Below, piece after piece: positions 30,046-40,705 of a DNA stretch of 64,000 bases. The position numbers were made by a program, and so were the translations under genes. The notes under the pieces are model-generated. The model was not told the DNA's origin, ran no database searches, and worked only from the letters and a program-made list of their open reading frames with translations. The stretch spans positions 248,001 to 312,000 of the forward strand of contig CP012821.1 of assembly GCA_001936135.1 (NCBI GenBank), written 5' to 3'. Origin of the DNA: Saccharomycopsis fibuligera x Saccharomycopsis cf. fibuligera (lineage: Eukaryota; Ascomycota; Saccharomycetes; Ascoideales; Saccharomycopsidaceae). Within the stretch, counting starts at the first letter, position 1, and every line of letters begins with the position of its first letter.

Positions 30046-33000
30046 ATGTCGCTCTCTTCCTGGAAGCAATTCTCGTTCCTCTTCCACTCTCCAATACGAG
30101 ACCCAAGTTTCAATTCAGATAGCCCGCTATTCTCCGACCCCTCGTTGACCGCTGTTGCTGCTTCCGATGAATATCTATTCTTTGCCACGGACAGCACCAC
30201 CATCAAAGTTGTGGATCTCGCATTCAACCTTGTCTTTCAGTTCACCGGGTTCGAGAATGGCTTCGTGATATCGTTTTTGAAGTTTTCCCATGTGAACAAC
30301 CTCAACGTGCTCTGTGCAGTGGGAGAGTGCCAGGGCACGCCGACGGTGCTAAAGCTATGGAATATGGATACGCTACTTTCACAGACCAATAAACGAAGCA
30401 GCAAGAAGAACCAAGGCAACGCAACGAGTAACGGAGTTAGTGGCACCGCAGCGCCTCTGCTCATTGATAGCTCCCATCGCTATTTGACTTCTGTCAAGGT
30501 GCAAAATGGCACAAACCAGTTCCCGTTGTCCACTTTTACCATTACCAACGACTTCTCACTCTCCGCATTCGGGTTCGCGAATGGCACGACAATTTTGGTC
30601 CGAGGCAATTTGTTGAACGACAAAGGCTCACGCCAAAGGGTAATCTATGAGTCCAATGGTGAGCCCATCACCGGCGTGCATCTATTTGTCAATAAAGCAG
30701 CATCCGACTATCACTTGTATGTGCTAACCACTTCCAAGATCTTGCTTTTTGAAACCACTGGAAGAAGCCGAAACGTCCCATTAAGCGTCTTGGAAAACAA
30801 TTTGGGGTCCAATCTATTCTGCAACGATGTAGTAAAGTCCAACAGTAATTTGGTTGTGTCGAATTCTGTGTCCAGCTCAATAGATTTTTATAATTTCAAA
30901 TTCGGGAAGGTAAACTCCATCAAGGTGTCCAAAAATCTCACGCAAAATAGGCTTTACAACTACAATGACAAGTACTTGTTGCTTGTTGCTTCAGTGGAAA
31001 ACGATTTTGCCCTGTCTGTTATAAACGAAGGCTCAGACAACAACTCAACTCCAGGCTCATCTCTTTTCAGCGGCACTGCGGGCACCATGGGCAACGAGAA
31101 CTCGAGTTTCAAAACCACAAAAGTATTGGTGATTGACTACACCCACAACTTTATCATCTTCAACCTTACCATCCCAAACAACATCAACCATGTTGTGACA
31201 ATAAGCGGTAACCTTTATTTGCTTTCATCTAACGGTATACTATACAAGTTGCAGGAGAAGAGTATTAAAGAGAAAATTCAAATTATGATACAAAGAGATT
31301 TGTATCCAGGTGCAATCAGGCTAATTGAAGAGGAGTTGGCTGCCAACAAATCTTCCACGGAAATCACCAAAAAGGATTGGTTGTTGATAAAGAAGAAATA
31401 TGGCGATTATCTTTATGAAAAAAATGAACTTCAAGAGTCTGTCGAGCAGTACATTGGGTCCATCGACTTGAACAATAATAGCTACAACTTGGACATTATC
31501 CTCAAATTCAAAGATAACGATAAAATACTCTATCTTACAGAATACTTGGAGCACTTGTGTTTTACCAACAAGAAAGTATTTGAAAAACAGTTGATTAAAA
31601 GTACCAATAACAATAATAACGCTGTTAATAATAACGATACTGAAACTTTTGTCAATGAAGATTACCTCACGTTATTACTTTGTAACTATTGTAAATTAAA
31701 AGATAGAGCAAAGCTTAATAATTTTATTAACGAATTAGAATCAATCAAGCAGAATTACAATAACCAAGAAGATCCATATGAAGAAGATTTAATAAATTAT
31801 TCAAATTTGAATTTCAACATCGACCTTATTATTGATTTACTCTTAAAAATCAATTTTAACAAAATAACCTTGAAAATTTCCTTCATATTCAAACATTACT
31901 CGATGATCTTAGACATTTTGATTAACAAGTTTAAAAATTATGAGCTTTGTATTGTGTTTTTAAGATTTTTAAAGATTAATGATATATTCAACGTCTTGCT
32001 TACAAATTCTACCAACAGTAATTATCTCAAAGTTTTATTAACCCATATCCCTTTGGATACCACCAAGCTTTTAATCGATATTTTTACCGGGACTTACAAG
32101 CCAACAGTTAGTGAAAGCTACATTTATGATCAGTTTGCTTCATTATCAAATGATACTGACGACAGCAGCAGTAAGAGCGATAACAGTGCTAAAGAATCCA
32201 TTAGTAGCAACAAAGAAGCATCGTCAACTAATGGGAAAATACGTCACGGCACTGACACACTGGCCAATCAAGCCCTCTCATCGCTGAATGAGGACGCTCA
32301 CAGTGCCAATAATGTTGCTCTTCAAAGTTACAATGCGTTTGTTCAGTATCTCTCTTCTACTGCTAATAACACCTTGACGTTAATCAACCTTTCTGACAAT
32401 ACTTCATTACAATCAGGTGGATCTGTATCTGGTACTCATCAACAAACAACAACAGGCCAGCCCACATATCAGCCACCAAAGCCGCGATTAGTGTTTATGT
32501 CTTTTGTCAATAACCCCAACGAATTTGTGATTTTCTTAGAAGCATGTTTGCAAAGTTATGACAAGTTTGACCAATTCAATACGAATATCAAGGATAAGAC
32601 AGATTTGCTCATAACTCTTTTTGAAATGTATTTGAATTTGGCCAATCAATACACTAATGAACCTCAAGTTAAAAAGTCATGGGAGTCTAAAGCAATTGCA
32701 TTGTACAAGAACCACAAAGATTTTATGGATTACAATACGATTTTGTTGTTGTGCCATTTGAATGATTTTTCCGATGACGAATTGCTTTTAAATTTCGAAA
32801 GCTCTTCAGAATCAAATAATGAGCCAAAAGGCAGCGAAAGTGGATCAGATGATAGACAGTCTACGTTAGTAGATGGGAAATTAGCAGCTACTGACAATAT
32901 TAAGACTAGCAGCACCGCTAATGAATCAAAAGAAATTAGAAATGAAAGATTGAGGGCTAAAGAAGATAACTTGGCCGGCTTTAAGTTTGATATTACTGAT

Positions 33001-34146
33001 TTGACCTCAGAGTTTTCTGTTGCAGAAAAGTTATCAGAAAACCATCCAACGTTACTCATTGAAGAAGAGGCCAATGGTGATAATGACGATTATGATGGGA
33101 ATAATCTCAACTTTCTGTCTAGCAAAAAAAACGGCCACGCAAAAGACCACGAGGAAACTAATAGTGCGTACAATAAGATTGAATTATTACGGACCTCTCT
33201 CAACTCCGGTAACATTGGTAAGTCAATAGACATATTGAACAAATTTGGTTGCGAAGTTCCCGAATTGTACTCAATGACATTATTTTTTGTCATAAAGAAA
33301 AACTCTGAAGATTTCCTAGTGAACAAATTTGGCTTGAAGAATTTTCTTGTCATTTTAAACAAACTTTTGAAAGGCAACGTTATATCAATAATTGATTTAA
33401 TTAATATTTTGAGCATTAATGATTTAGTGAAGTTCAAATTCTTAAAAAAATTTCTAATTAATTATTTTGAATTCAAAAAGTCTGAAGTGGATAAAAATAA
33501 CAAGTTGCTGGACTATTACAGCAAGGAAATTGAAGCAAAAAAGCAAGAAATTGCCAAATTGTTAGCAAGCACTGGTGGGGCTGTTAATGGTGGTGGCTTA
33601 CCGCAATTAGACTCAATAATCAAAGATCTGCTGCCAATACTAGAAAACTCAAGCTATACTACTGCTAGCATTCCTACCGATGCTAATTCCAATACCAATA
33701 CCGATACCAATGGTAGCAATAATGATGGAAACTTCCTAGTTATAAACAACTTGAAATGCAATTTGTGCGGTCAAAGCTTAGATTTCCCAATTGTGCACTT
33801 CATGTGCTCACATTCATACCATCAACGGTGCTTAAATGACTTTGAATATGACTCGTATACCGAGAACAACTTTCATCAACATCGCCTCAATCATGCTGAT
33901 GATGGCCCTTTTACCGAAGCTGAGGCTGCTGCTGCTGCTTCGGCATCATCGACAATTTTTAAATGTCCTAAATGTATCAGCGAACTTGAAGCAGTGAGCT
34001 CATTGCGCGCTGCACAAGAGGAAATTGGTGAAAAAAATTATTTATTTGAGGTTGCGTTGCTGGAATCAGATGATAAATTTAAAGTGATTAGTGATTTTTT
34101 CGGAAGGGGAGCAATGGAGCACAGTCGATTTATTCTCGATACTTGA
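30046..34146 (+). CDS. PEP5: HOPS/CORVET core subunit Vps11
   Basis: 1366 aa versus 1029 in S. cerevisiae. Vps11 (Pep5) is shared by the CORVET and HOPS tethering complexes for fusion at endosomes and vacuole. The N-terminal beta-propeller begins MSLSSWKQF...PIRDPSF, nearly as in yeast, and includes GTTILVRGN and ILLFETTGRSR. A clathrin-like alpha-solenoid follows (IQRDLYPGAIRLI, KKYGDYLYEK, LLIDIFTGTYKPT). A C-terminal RING-type finger has Cys pairs in CNLCGQ (about residue 1237), HFMCSHSYHQRC and CPKC (about 1306), and ends FFGRG. The extra length is Ser/Asn/Asp-rich insertions at about residues 700-760 and 910-1040. The start is fixed by the conserved first residues. Confidence 0.95.
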   Translation: MSLSSWKQFSFLFHSPIRDPSFNSDSPLFSDPSLTAVAASDEYLFFATDSTTIKVVDLAFNLVFQFTGFENGFVISFLKFSHVNNLNVLCAVGECQGTPTVLKLWNMDTLLSQTNKRSSKKNQGNATSNGVSGTAAPLLIDSSHRYLTSVKVQNGTNQFPLSTFTITNDFSLSAFGFANGTTILVRGNLLNDKGSRQRVIYESNGEPITGVHLFVNKAASDYHLYVLTTSKILLFETTGRSRNVPLSVLENNLGSNLFCNDVVKSNSNLVVSNSVSSSIDFYNFKFGKVNSIKVSKNLTQNRLYNYNDKYLLLVASVENDFALSVINEGSDNNSTPGSSLFSGTAGTMGNENSSFKTTKVLVIDYTHNFIIFNLTIPNNINHVVTISGNLYLLSSNGILYKLQEKSIKEKIQIMIQRDLYPGAIRLIEEELAANKSSTEITKKDWLLIKKKYGDYLYEKNELQESVEQYIGSIDLNNNSYNLDIILKFKDNDKILYLTEYLEHLCFTNKKVFEKQLIKSTNNNNNAVNNNDTETFVNEDYLTLLLCNYCKLKDRAKLNNFINELESIKQNYNNQEDPYEEDLINYSNLNFNIDLIIDLLLKINFNKITLKISFIFKHYSMILDILINKFKNYELCIVFLRFLKINDIFNVLLTNSTNSNYLKVLLTHIPLDTTKLLIDIFTGTYKPTVSESYIYDQFASLSNDTDDSSSKSDNSAKESISSNKEASSTNGKIRHGTDTLANQALSSLNEDAHSANNVALQSYNAFVQYLSSTANNTLTLINLSDNTSLQSGGSVSGTHQQTTTGQPTYQPPKPRLVFMSFVNNPNEFVIFLEACLQSYDKFDQFNTNIKDKTDLLITLFEMYLNLANQYTNEPQVKKSWESKAIALYKNHKDFMDYNTILLLCHLNDFSDDELLLNFESSSESNNEPKGSESGSDDRQSTLVDGKLAATDNIKTSSTANESKEIRNERLRAKEDNLAGFKFDITDLTSEFSVAEKLSENHPTLLIEEEANGDNDDYDGNNLNFLSSKKNGHAKDHEETNSAYNKIELLRTSLNSGNIGKSIDILNKFGCEVPELYSMTLFFVIKKNSEDFLVNKFGLKNFLVILNKLLKGNVISIIDLINILSINDLVKFKFLKKFLINYFEFKKSEVDKNNKLLDYYSKEIEAKKQEIAKLLASTGGAVNGGGLPQLDSIIKDLLPILENSSYTTASIPTDANSNTNTDTNGSNNDGNFLVINNLKCNLCGQSLDFPIVHFMCSHSYHQRCLNDFEYDSYTENNFHQHRLNHADDGPFTEAEAAAAASASSTIFKCPKCISELEAVSSLRAAQEEIGEKNYLFEVALLESDDKFKVISDFFGRGAMEHSRFILDT

Positions 34147-34447
34147 TTCATGGTTCTTTGATTGTTGATTCTTTAATTCGCCGTCAATCCTTTAGACTTA
34201 ATAGCAAAATGGCGCTGAATTGTAATTTGTCGGATATAGGATGCATGCTGCTTTGAATATGTATATATATATATATTGGACTGGCCAATGTGTGCTGTCG
34301 TTTCTGTCGATGGTTCATAGCACCTAGTCACAGCAATACATTTATACAGTCAATTAATTTCGACCCTGGTTGGAAAAGCCGCACAAAATAAAAGTAATCC
34401 TCGTCAAATGCATGAGTTCTGCGTGTTTATTTAGGCGTATCCAATGC

Positions 34448-34591
34448 TTATAGTACATACGGTATGCGATTAAGGAAAGAATTCCAGAATTGTTGTGTTG
34501 TAAAGCCACCAGCCAAAAACAATTCATCTTTACACAAGGTGAAAATCATACTTTGCTCAGGATGGAGGTAGCCTAGCAGGTTGACGCCACC
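34448..34591 (-). pseudogene. Candidate terminal exon or gene relic (47 codons)
   Basis: On the minus strand, between a TGA and a TAA, the frame reads residues such as GYLHPEQSMIFTLCKDEL and FLAGGFTTQQFWNSF. The composition looks like a globular protein rather than AT-rich noise. I could not find a matching upstream exon: a TTGAG acceptor-like site is present but no TACTAAC branch point. The family is not recognised. It may be a relic or chance. Confidence 0.2.
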
Positions 34592-35337
34592 TCAATAAAA
34601 CAAAAAATGCGTATATACTCAAGAGATACGACGCATGAAGCGAGAGAATCGATTGGTTGATTGGCTGGTTGGTGCATAAGAATAATCATGAGTGTCATTA
34701 AAATGAGGTCTAGAACTAAAAAATGAAAAACTAAAACAATGTATGGTATAAAAATGCAGTAATAAAATGGAAAAAAAAGGGCTATTCTTCATGTGTCATA
34801 GAAAAAGAAAAAACCAATAACAACGATAAAAAAATAGTAAAGCACAATGAAAAACCACAATTCAGAAGAAAAATTAATAAATAAATACACGAATAAACGA
34901 AAAACAAGATCATGAACGAGATATATAAGAAAAAAATCATAAAGTGTGTGAAAGGCACAGTGACAGTTATGAAAAATGCAAAGCTGAACCTATTTTAACA
35001 GATACTTTCAGAAATACTTCTATGGAGTTCAAATAATTGTGTCTGAACGACAAAGGCTTGGCCAGAATGCTGAAAATTTTTGAGTGAAAAAGCAAAGCTA
35101 AAAGCCAACTTCAAGGGTTGTTGAATTACAGATGGTTTAACAACAAAAGATAAACAGACAACATGGGTAACATATCATATCAAACTTTTATGAGAATGGG
35201 GGTGATGCCAGGAAGAACACGAAAGTAGTGACTGTATGAAATGATCTCGCAACTATGATAAAAGTGGTTAATGAAACAAATGAACAGCATATCCGAGTGA
35301 TTATAATAATTTTTGATGTTGATGTCGATAATAAATA

Positions 35338-35340
<3 letters not shown>

Positions 35341-35368
<28 letters not shown>
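35341..35368. repeat. Poly(dA) tract, 28 nt
   Basis: Uninterrupted A run just downstream of the HapX-like gene's stop codon. Confidence 0.95.
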
Positions 35369-35373
<5 letters not shown>

Positions 35374-35449
35374 CCACGAATTCGAATTGGTACAAATAAA
35401 ACAAGCCGTAAATGAGAGTGGGGAATGCCAATGAGAAAGAAAAACAATA

Positions 35450-38400
35450 TCATTCGGCTTCTTGCTTGATGAACCAAGACATATCAACGTCTCCATCCAC
35501 GTCACCTTTACTACCGAAACTATCATTAGCGCCAATACCAGTAGCAGTGGCAACTTTTTGTTCCTCAATCTCGATTTTCACTTTGGCTCCTTGAACTCCA
35601 CTTTCACTACCGTTATCATTGCCGTTACCAATACGATCGCTTTCCCCATTAGTACTATTGTTATTATTGTCATTCTGGCCAATAGTATTGTTTCCAAAAG
35701 TATCGATGTCCATGCTAGCGGCCGATGAAGCAATATCGTCAACTGCGTTAATAGTGGTATCATTATCAACTTCAATCTTTACGCCATTTCCTTTACCTTT
35801 TCGCTTGCCCTTGCTTTTGCTTTTGCCATTACCATTGCTGTTACCATTAATATTGCGATTGTTGGTAACTTCACTAACCAAAGATGATGAACTGTTATTA
35901 TTGGCACTATCATTAGCCAGGCTAGCCAGACTGGTCAACTTGTTAGCTTCCGCTAATTCCATTGCTGCTTCAATGCAAAGGCAAGGTGCTCCATCAACAC
36001 AAAAGCCACAAGCCTCAAAATTCGGCACTAGTTGCAGTTTGCTTTCTTTGTCAGCATCGATAGTTGCACTACCGTCAGCGGCGCCGTTACCTTTCGGAGA
36101 ATTCAAATTCATTTGTGATGCTTTACCACTACCTCCAGTCTTAGTACTGCTGATGTTACTCTTGGCTTGAGGTTTGCTACTGTTAGCCCTGTCGCTAGTG
36201 AAATGTTTGGTTGGTCTCTTTATTGGTCTCAGTCTGGCACTGCTTGGCTTTTTTGTCTTTTTCGGTTCACTGTAAGTTGGTACCGATAAAGATCTTTCTA
36301 ATTTGAGCGACTTTAATTCAGCCACAGAGGGATTTTCAAGGTCACTTTTAGTATAATTACCATTTATATTGTGATCATTAATGAGTGAAGAGTTGTCTAT
36401 GTCATAAAAGCGGGTCAAGAAATCATCTTCATCATTAATACCATCACCATTGCCACCATTGGCAAACTCTTTGGAAAATTCGTCATCAAGACGAACAAAT
36501 CGCAAGTATGCTTCCTCTAAATCGGAATCCATCCCGAGACCATTAGCATCGGAAACTGGGTCGTAATCAAGAAATTTCTCAACGTTACTGATGTTCACTT
36601 TGGTCATGTCTAATTCACCAGCAATACCAGTACTATTAGCAATGTTTGCGGCAGTATTACTAGCGTCGGCAACACCATTATCTATCGATGATATCTTAGA
36701 AGACAATGCAGCCGCTGTAGCATTCTTTGGTTTTCTTCCACGAGTCTTGCCCTTGGGTTTTGTCGCAGCACCAGCACCAGCACTAGCACCAGCACCAGCA
36801 CCAGCAGTCGCGCTGCTACTATTGCTTTTTGAGACCTTGCTTGACTTCTTACCAGCTCCTGTCTTTGTTGGTAGAGTGGCACCAGCTACAGCTGGCGAAT
36901 CACTGTCTTCGTTGTTACTAAGCAACCCTGCATTTGAAACTGCAGCCGCCGCCGCAGCAGCAGCAGAGGAGGATCCTAAATTCATTTGAGAAACCCTTAG
37001 CACAGAGTTCAAATGGCTAGTTGCTGAACCATCATTATAACTATTACTGTACCCGTTATAGGAATTCAAAGAACGGGAGCGTTCCAATTTCACTGAGTTA
37101 TTAGATAGAAGCCGTTTCAATGTATTTGGGTCATGATGATGGGTGTTGTTGTTCAAATAATGTGAAACTTTCCCATTATGTTGCTGGTACTGCTGTTCGG
37201 TATCATTGGCTAGTGCAGTGCGTAATAGTGTATCATGGTACTCACTGTGAGTACCGTTATCACCACCGTTGAAATTCGGCGAGTTGGAGTTTGTAGAAAT
37301 TGGAGATAATGATTGCAAGGAACCCATAAGCAAAGACGAGTCAACATCAAGTTCGGTAATTTCTGAGCTATTGGACATTGTCAATGACAAAGAAGGGCTA
37401 GGCGATGACGATAAACGATCATCCAAAATACCAAATTCTTCATCATCGGCCATCGAATTCGTACCAACAAAAGCGCTACTAACAATTCCAGATGCCGCAG
37501 CAGCTATACCACCATCAGGTCTGCCATTTTCAATCAAGGATAAATTGAGCATCGAATGGGAAATTGATGATCTTTGGCCATTTCCTGCACTTACGGCAGG
37601 GGCAGCAGAGGGCATATTTTTGCTATTTGCATTAGCAAAGGAGGTGTTCGATGACGTAGCAGCAGCACGAAAGGCAGGATCAGCATCATTAGAAAGATGC
37701 TGTCTTTTGTTCGCCCTGCCTTCTTTCTTTTTTTTTGAAGTTCCGTTAGCGGTAGTGTTCTTCCCTGTTTTCGACTTGGCATTCGTTTTACCACCTTTTG
37801 GAGGTTTTGCATCTGATGCCGCGTTGAATAGGTTGCCATTACTTTCAGCGCTGGGCAACTCGGCGGCTAAATTGTTGCTCAATTTCATCGGATTGATGGT
37901 TTCCATTTCGATTAAGGTATTATTATCAACAGTTTTTACGGTAACATCTTTTTGTTGCTGCTGTTGGCTTGCTGGTCTGCTTATGCTATTCACTGAAGAC
38001 CTACCCGATGCTTGTATATTATAAAAGCTGCTGTTATTGTTGTTATTACTGTTGCTGGTGTTATTCTTAGTTGTAGTGGCAGTAGTATTAGCTATAGTAT
38101 TATTAGCTGCCTGGTTCTTAGAATCTTGAAGAATCTTCAACAAATTAATTTCGTTCCGTAGCTTTTCAATAATGATTCTCAATTTTTCATTTTCTTTCAC
38201 TTTGGAGCTTAAAATTGATTGTAATTCGGAGGAGGACTCCTTGCCGTATGACATGACACTCATATTGGAGGACGAAGATCTTTGCATTGCAATGCCTCCG
38301 TTATTAACGGTGTCGTTATCGTTATTCGCAAGGTTCTTTTTCGTGTTGTCAAGAATAGTAGTTGCTGATTGGATGCTGGCCGCACCGTTTGCTGCAGGGC

Positions 38401-39853
38401 TTATATTATTGTTATAAATATTATGATGACTGTGACCATTCTGATCCAATGTATTTGGTAGTATTCGACTGGGGTTGGAATTTTGCGTTGGAGTTGCAAC
38501 TTTACTGGAGAGTGTAGGCTTCGGGCTAATATTGTGAGTAGCAGTAACATTAGATGTAGCAGCGGTCACCGCTGGGGAGATTTTCTTGTTTGGCATAATG
38601 TTTGGCAATATTTTCGGTCCTCCTGTAGCTTTGGTTTGAATATTGGAAGGCCCTAGTGTTGTTGGTTTGATGTTTAGCAAATTAGATGACATGGCCAAGT
38701 TCTTGTAGGCGGCAAAATCGCTGCTGGCTAAAGACGCTGCATGGAAGGGCGGTTTTGCCATTATGGCGGGCTTGATATTCGGAGTGGTTGGCTTTGGCAT
38801 GGTTGTTGTTGCGGGCGTTATAGTGCTTGTGTTCGCGGGGCTTGCCGTTTCCACTTTCGGCAGATTAGATGTGAACGGCAATGTGGATAGGTCGGCTGGT
38901 TTCTGTGACAGGATCCAGTTTTTTGAGGACATGATCAGAGATATCGAACCTGGTTGTGAAGATAAGCCAGAAGACAACGATGGCTTAATGCCGCCATTTT
39001 TTAGGGAAGGGTACGAGGCTATGCCCAAAGAGGCAGCAGAGGTTTTCAAGAAGCTGCTTGGACCAGACACAGTTGTGTTTGCAGATGTATTCGCCGATAT
39101 CGTGCTTGAGTTATTCAAAGGTGTGTCCGTGCTGGCACTGGCACCGGCACTAGTACTAGCACTAGCACTAGCACTAGCACTAGCAGTCGCTTGGAGCGCT
39201 TTTTCGCTATTCTTCACCGAGGTGCTACTTATACTCAGACCAGGTGCAGCGGCGTTTCCGTTTCCGCTGTGACCCGTGGTTGAGGTCGAGGTTATAGGAC
39301 TCGAAGCGACGTCAAGCTGGTGCCTGATGTTGGAGGCGGAAGAGCTGGAAGAATTCGAGCGGAAAGGCTTGAGTTTCTGCTGCTGGGATTTGGCGGCGGC
39401 GGCAATCTTCAACGTAGAGTTGGAAGACGCAGAAGAGTTCATGGAGTCTAATGATGTGGAAGACGTGTTTGAGCGGAAGGCAGCGCTATCTGTACCGTTG
39501 GTGCTATCGGGGTTGGACGCCGAATCTGGGGCAGCGGAAGCAGCCGCAGCGTTTGGCAACAGATGAGGTTGAAGTGTTGTATCTGCGCTCGACGGGGGCG
39601 GAGACAGACATACGGTGATTTTGTTGGCGGTTATGGAGGGAAAGCTGGCATAGGCACGACTCGCACTTGGCGAGGTCTGCGGCTGCTTTGGCTTTTGGCT
39701 GGAGTGTGTTTGGGGAGGCGCTTGCTTGAGCGCTGATGGAAGAGATACTGGCGATGCCGCAGGCGATGTTGCAGTATTATTGGGAAGATCGGGAGGACGG
39801 CTGTTGATGTTGGGCATGTTGGAGGCGAGCCCCAGGGGCAGTTGAGGGATCAT
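35450..39853 (-). CDS. HapX/Hap43-like regulatory protein, low-complexity rich
   Basis: 1467 aa, mostly Ser/Asn/Ala/Pro-rich. Three elements suggest a relative of the fungal CCAAT-complex partner family (Hap4/HapX/Hap43, iron and respiration control). The first is SSKNWILSQKP (about residue 310), resembling the Hap-binding motif SKxWVLPPRPKPGRK but lacking its Pro/Arg-rich second half. The second is a leucine-zipper-like coiled coil (ELQSILSSKVKENEKLRIII...EKLRNEINLLKIL, near 535-575). The third is a cysteine motif CGFCVDGAPCLCIEAA (about residue 1290) like the HapX iron-sensing cysteine regions. No bZIP basic region precedes the coiled coil. Basic patches KKKKEGRANKR and KTRGRKPKN (AT-hook-like) fit a nuclear protein. 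The family call is moderately sure; orthology is not. Confidence 0.5.
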   Translation of the reverse strand: MIPQLPLGLASNMPNINSRPPDLPNNTATSPAASPVSLPSALKQAPPQTHSSQKPKQPQTSPSASRAYASFPSITANKITVCLSPPPSSADTTLQPHLLPNAAAASAAPDSASNPDSTNGTDSAAFRSNTSSTSLDSMNSSASSNSTLKIAAAAKSQQQKLKPFRSNSSSSSASNIRHQLDVASSPITSTSTTGHSGNGNAAAPGLSISSTSVKNSEKALQATASASASASASTSAGASASTDTPLNNSSTISANTSANTTVSGPSSFLKTSAASLGIASYPSLKNGGIKPSLSSGLSSQPGSISLIMSSKNWILSQKPADLSTLPFTSNLPKVETASPANTSTITPATTTMPKPTTPNIKPAIMAKPPFHAASLASSDFAAYKNLAMSSNLLNIKPTTLGPSNIQTKATGGPKILPNIMPNKKISPAVTAATSNVTATHNISPKPTLSSKVATPTQNSNPSRILPNTLDQNGHSHHNIYNNNISPAANGAASIQSATTILDNTKKNLANNDNDTVNNGGIAMQRSSSSNMSVMSYGKESSSELQSILSSKVKENEKLRIIIEKLRNEINLLKILQDSKNQAANNTIANTTATTTKNNTSNSNNNNNSSFYNIQASGRSSVNSISRPASQQQQQKDVTVKTVDNNTLIEMETINPMKLSNNLAAELPSAESNGNLFNAASDAKPPKGGKTNAKSKTGKNTTANGTSKKKKEGRANKRQHLSNDADPAFRAAATSSNTSFANANSKNMPSAAPAVSAGNGQRSSISHSMLNLSLIENGRPDGGIAAAASGIVSSAFVGTNSMADDEEFGILDDRLSSSPSPSLSLTMSNSSEITELDVDSSLLMGSLQSLSPISTNSNSPNFNGGDNGTHSEYHDTLLRTALANDTEQQYQQHNGKVSHYLNNNTHHHDPNTLKRLLSNNSVKLERSRSLNSYNGYSNSYNDGSATSHLNSVLRVSQMNLGSSSAAAAAAAAVSNAGLLSNNEDSDSPAVAGATLPTKTGAGKKSSKVSKSNSSSATAGAGAGASAGAGAATKPKGKTRGRKPKNATAAALSSKISSIDNGVADASNTAANIANSTGIAGELDMTKVNISNVEKFLDYDPVSDANGLGMDSDLEEAYLRFVRLDDEFSKEFANGGNGDGINDEDDFLTRFYDIDNSSLINDHNINGNYTKSDLENPSVAELKSLKLERSLSVPTYSEPKKTKKPSSARLRPIKRPTKHFTSDRANSSKPQAKSNISSTKTGGSGKASQMNLNSPKGNGAADGSATIDADKESKLQLVPNFEACGFCVDGAPCLCIEAAMELAEANKLTSLASLANDSANNNSSSSLVSEVTNNRNINGNSNGNGKSKSKGKRKGKGNGVKIEVDNDTTINAVDDIASSAASMDIDTFGNNTIGQNDNNNNSTNGESDRIGNGNDNGSESGVQGAKVKIEIEEQKVATATGIGANDSFGSKGDVDGDVDMSWFIKQEAE

Positions 39854-40378
39854 GGCAGAGAGCAGGAAGGTGAGATGGACGGAGCGAGGGCTTGAGAAGA
39901 AAGCAGCGTGCCCATGGGCATGAGAACAAGAGGGCGGTGGCGAGGAGAGGACGGGAGGGAGGACGAGGATAGACTGGATGGTGATGGGAAAGAGTGAGAA
40001 AATATTTCAATTGCAGCGCTTAAACGCTCAGCGCTAAGCCAGAAAGCTGATTCTCGCCTTGCTGCCGGCTGCCGGAACAGTGTTTCCGGAAGGAGGACGA
40101 GCATATGACTAAGCGGCGCCGCCGCCGTTATGTAATCCGCGAGGCATCTCGCATTTGTAAGGAGTTACGTAATCCTGCGTCACATGACGTGTCATCTGCT
40201 GCGTCACGTGCAGGACAGAAAGAAAAGCACAACAGAAAAGCACAACAGAAAAACAAAACAGAAAAGCGAAGAGAAGAGAAGAGAAGAGAAGAGAAGGCAA
40301 CCAGACAGACAAAGACGCGTGGACTGCTGTGCTGCGACCCATACAACAAGCAAACGCAACAGGCAGCACTGGCTCGAC
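39854..40378. promoter_or_regulatory. Divergent promoter region HapX-like gene / HSK3
   Basis: 525 bases, GC-rich compared with other gaps. It carries a Yap-type palindrome TTACGTAA (40165-40172), TCACATGAC (40180-40188) and GTCACGTG (40203-40210, Cbf1-type) within 50 bases. A purine repeat (aacagaaaagcac and gagaa units) lies at 40219-40296, just upstream of the HSK3 start. Regulator identities are inferred from motif resemblance. Confidence 0.5.
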
Positions 40379-40705
40379 ATGGACAGCAAAAAGCAGAAGA
40401 ACGAGAACCTCAAGCTAGTGCGCTACCAGCTCCAGCGGCTCCAGCAGCAGCTCAACACCACCGAGCGCCTTGTGGCCGTCAGCAGCGTTCAGGCACAAGC
40501 AATGCGCAAGCTCGGGCTCCTCCACGCCAGCTTGTTCATGGCGGTGAACCAGATCACTGAGCAGGACATTGTGCAGCTTCCTGGCCGCGCTGAGGAGGAG
40601 GCCGTCAACGACAATGAACGCCGTGAGAGCCGCGAGCACGCGCCTGCTCCAGACGCTCCTCCAGACGCTTCCGAAGCTCCAGACGCTTCCGGAAGCCAGC
40701 GGTAG
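40379..40705 (+). CDS. HSK3: DASH/Dam1 kinetochore complex subunit
   Basis: 108 aa. I start at the internal ATG at 40379 because the Hsk3 family pattern begins there; the frame stays open upstream but reads basic, repeat-derived sequence. Hsk3 is a small subunit of the DASH ring that couples kinetochores to microtubules. The family signature is clear: LKLVRYQLQRLQQQLNTTER, SSVQAQAMRKLGLLHASLFM. The C-terminal tail (about residues 70-108) is Glu/Arg then Ala/Pro/Asp-rich and not conserved. The gene is GC-rich and uses many CTC leucine codons but no CTG, which fits CTG being reassigned in this organism. Confidence 0.88.
   Translation: MDSKKQKNENLKLVRYQLQRLQQQLNTTERLVAVSSVQAQAMRKLGLLHASLFMAVNQITEQDIVQLPGRAEEEAVNDNERRESREHAPAPDAPPDASEAPDASGSQR

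Larger units (their letters stand above)
34147..35449. other. Convergent intergenic region VPS11 / HapX-like gene
   Basis: 1303 bases between two stop codons, long for a convergent gap. It contains a 48-codon minus-strand open stretch (34448-34591) with protein-like composition and an A28 run at 35341-35368. No complete gene or RNA gene could be identified. Confidence 0.5.

Noticed and set aside
37269-38024. 251-codon plus-strand ORF opposite the HapX-like gene
   Set aside because: Antisense shadow; no domain, and the opposite strand has the motif-bearing frame.
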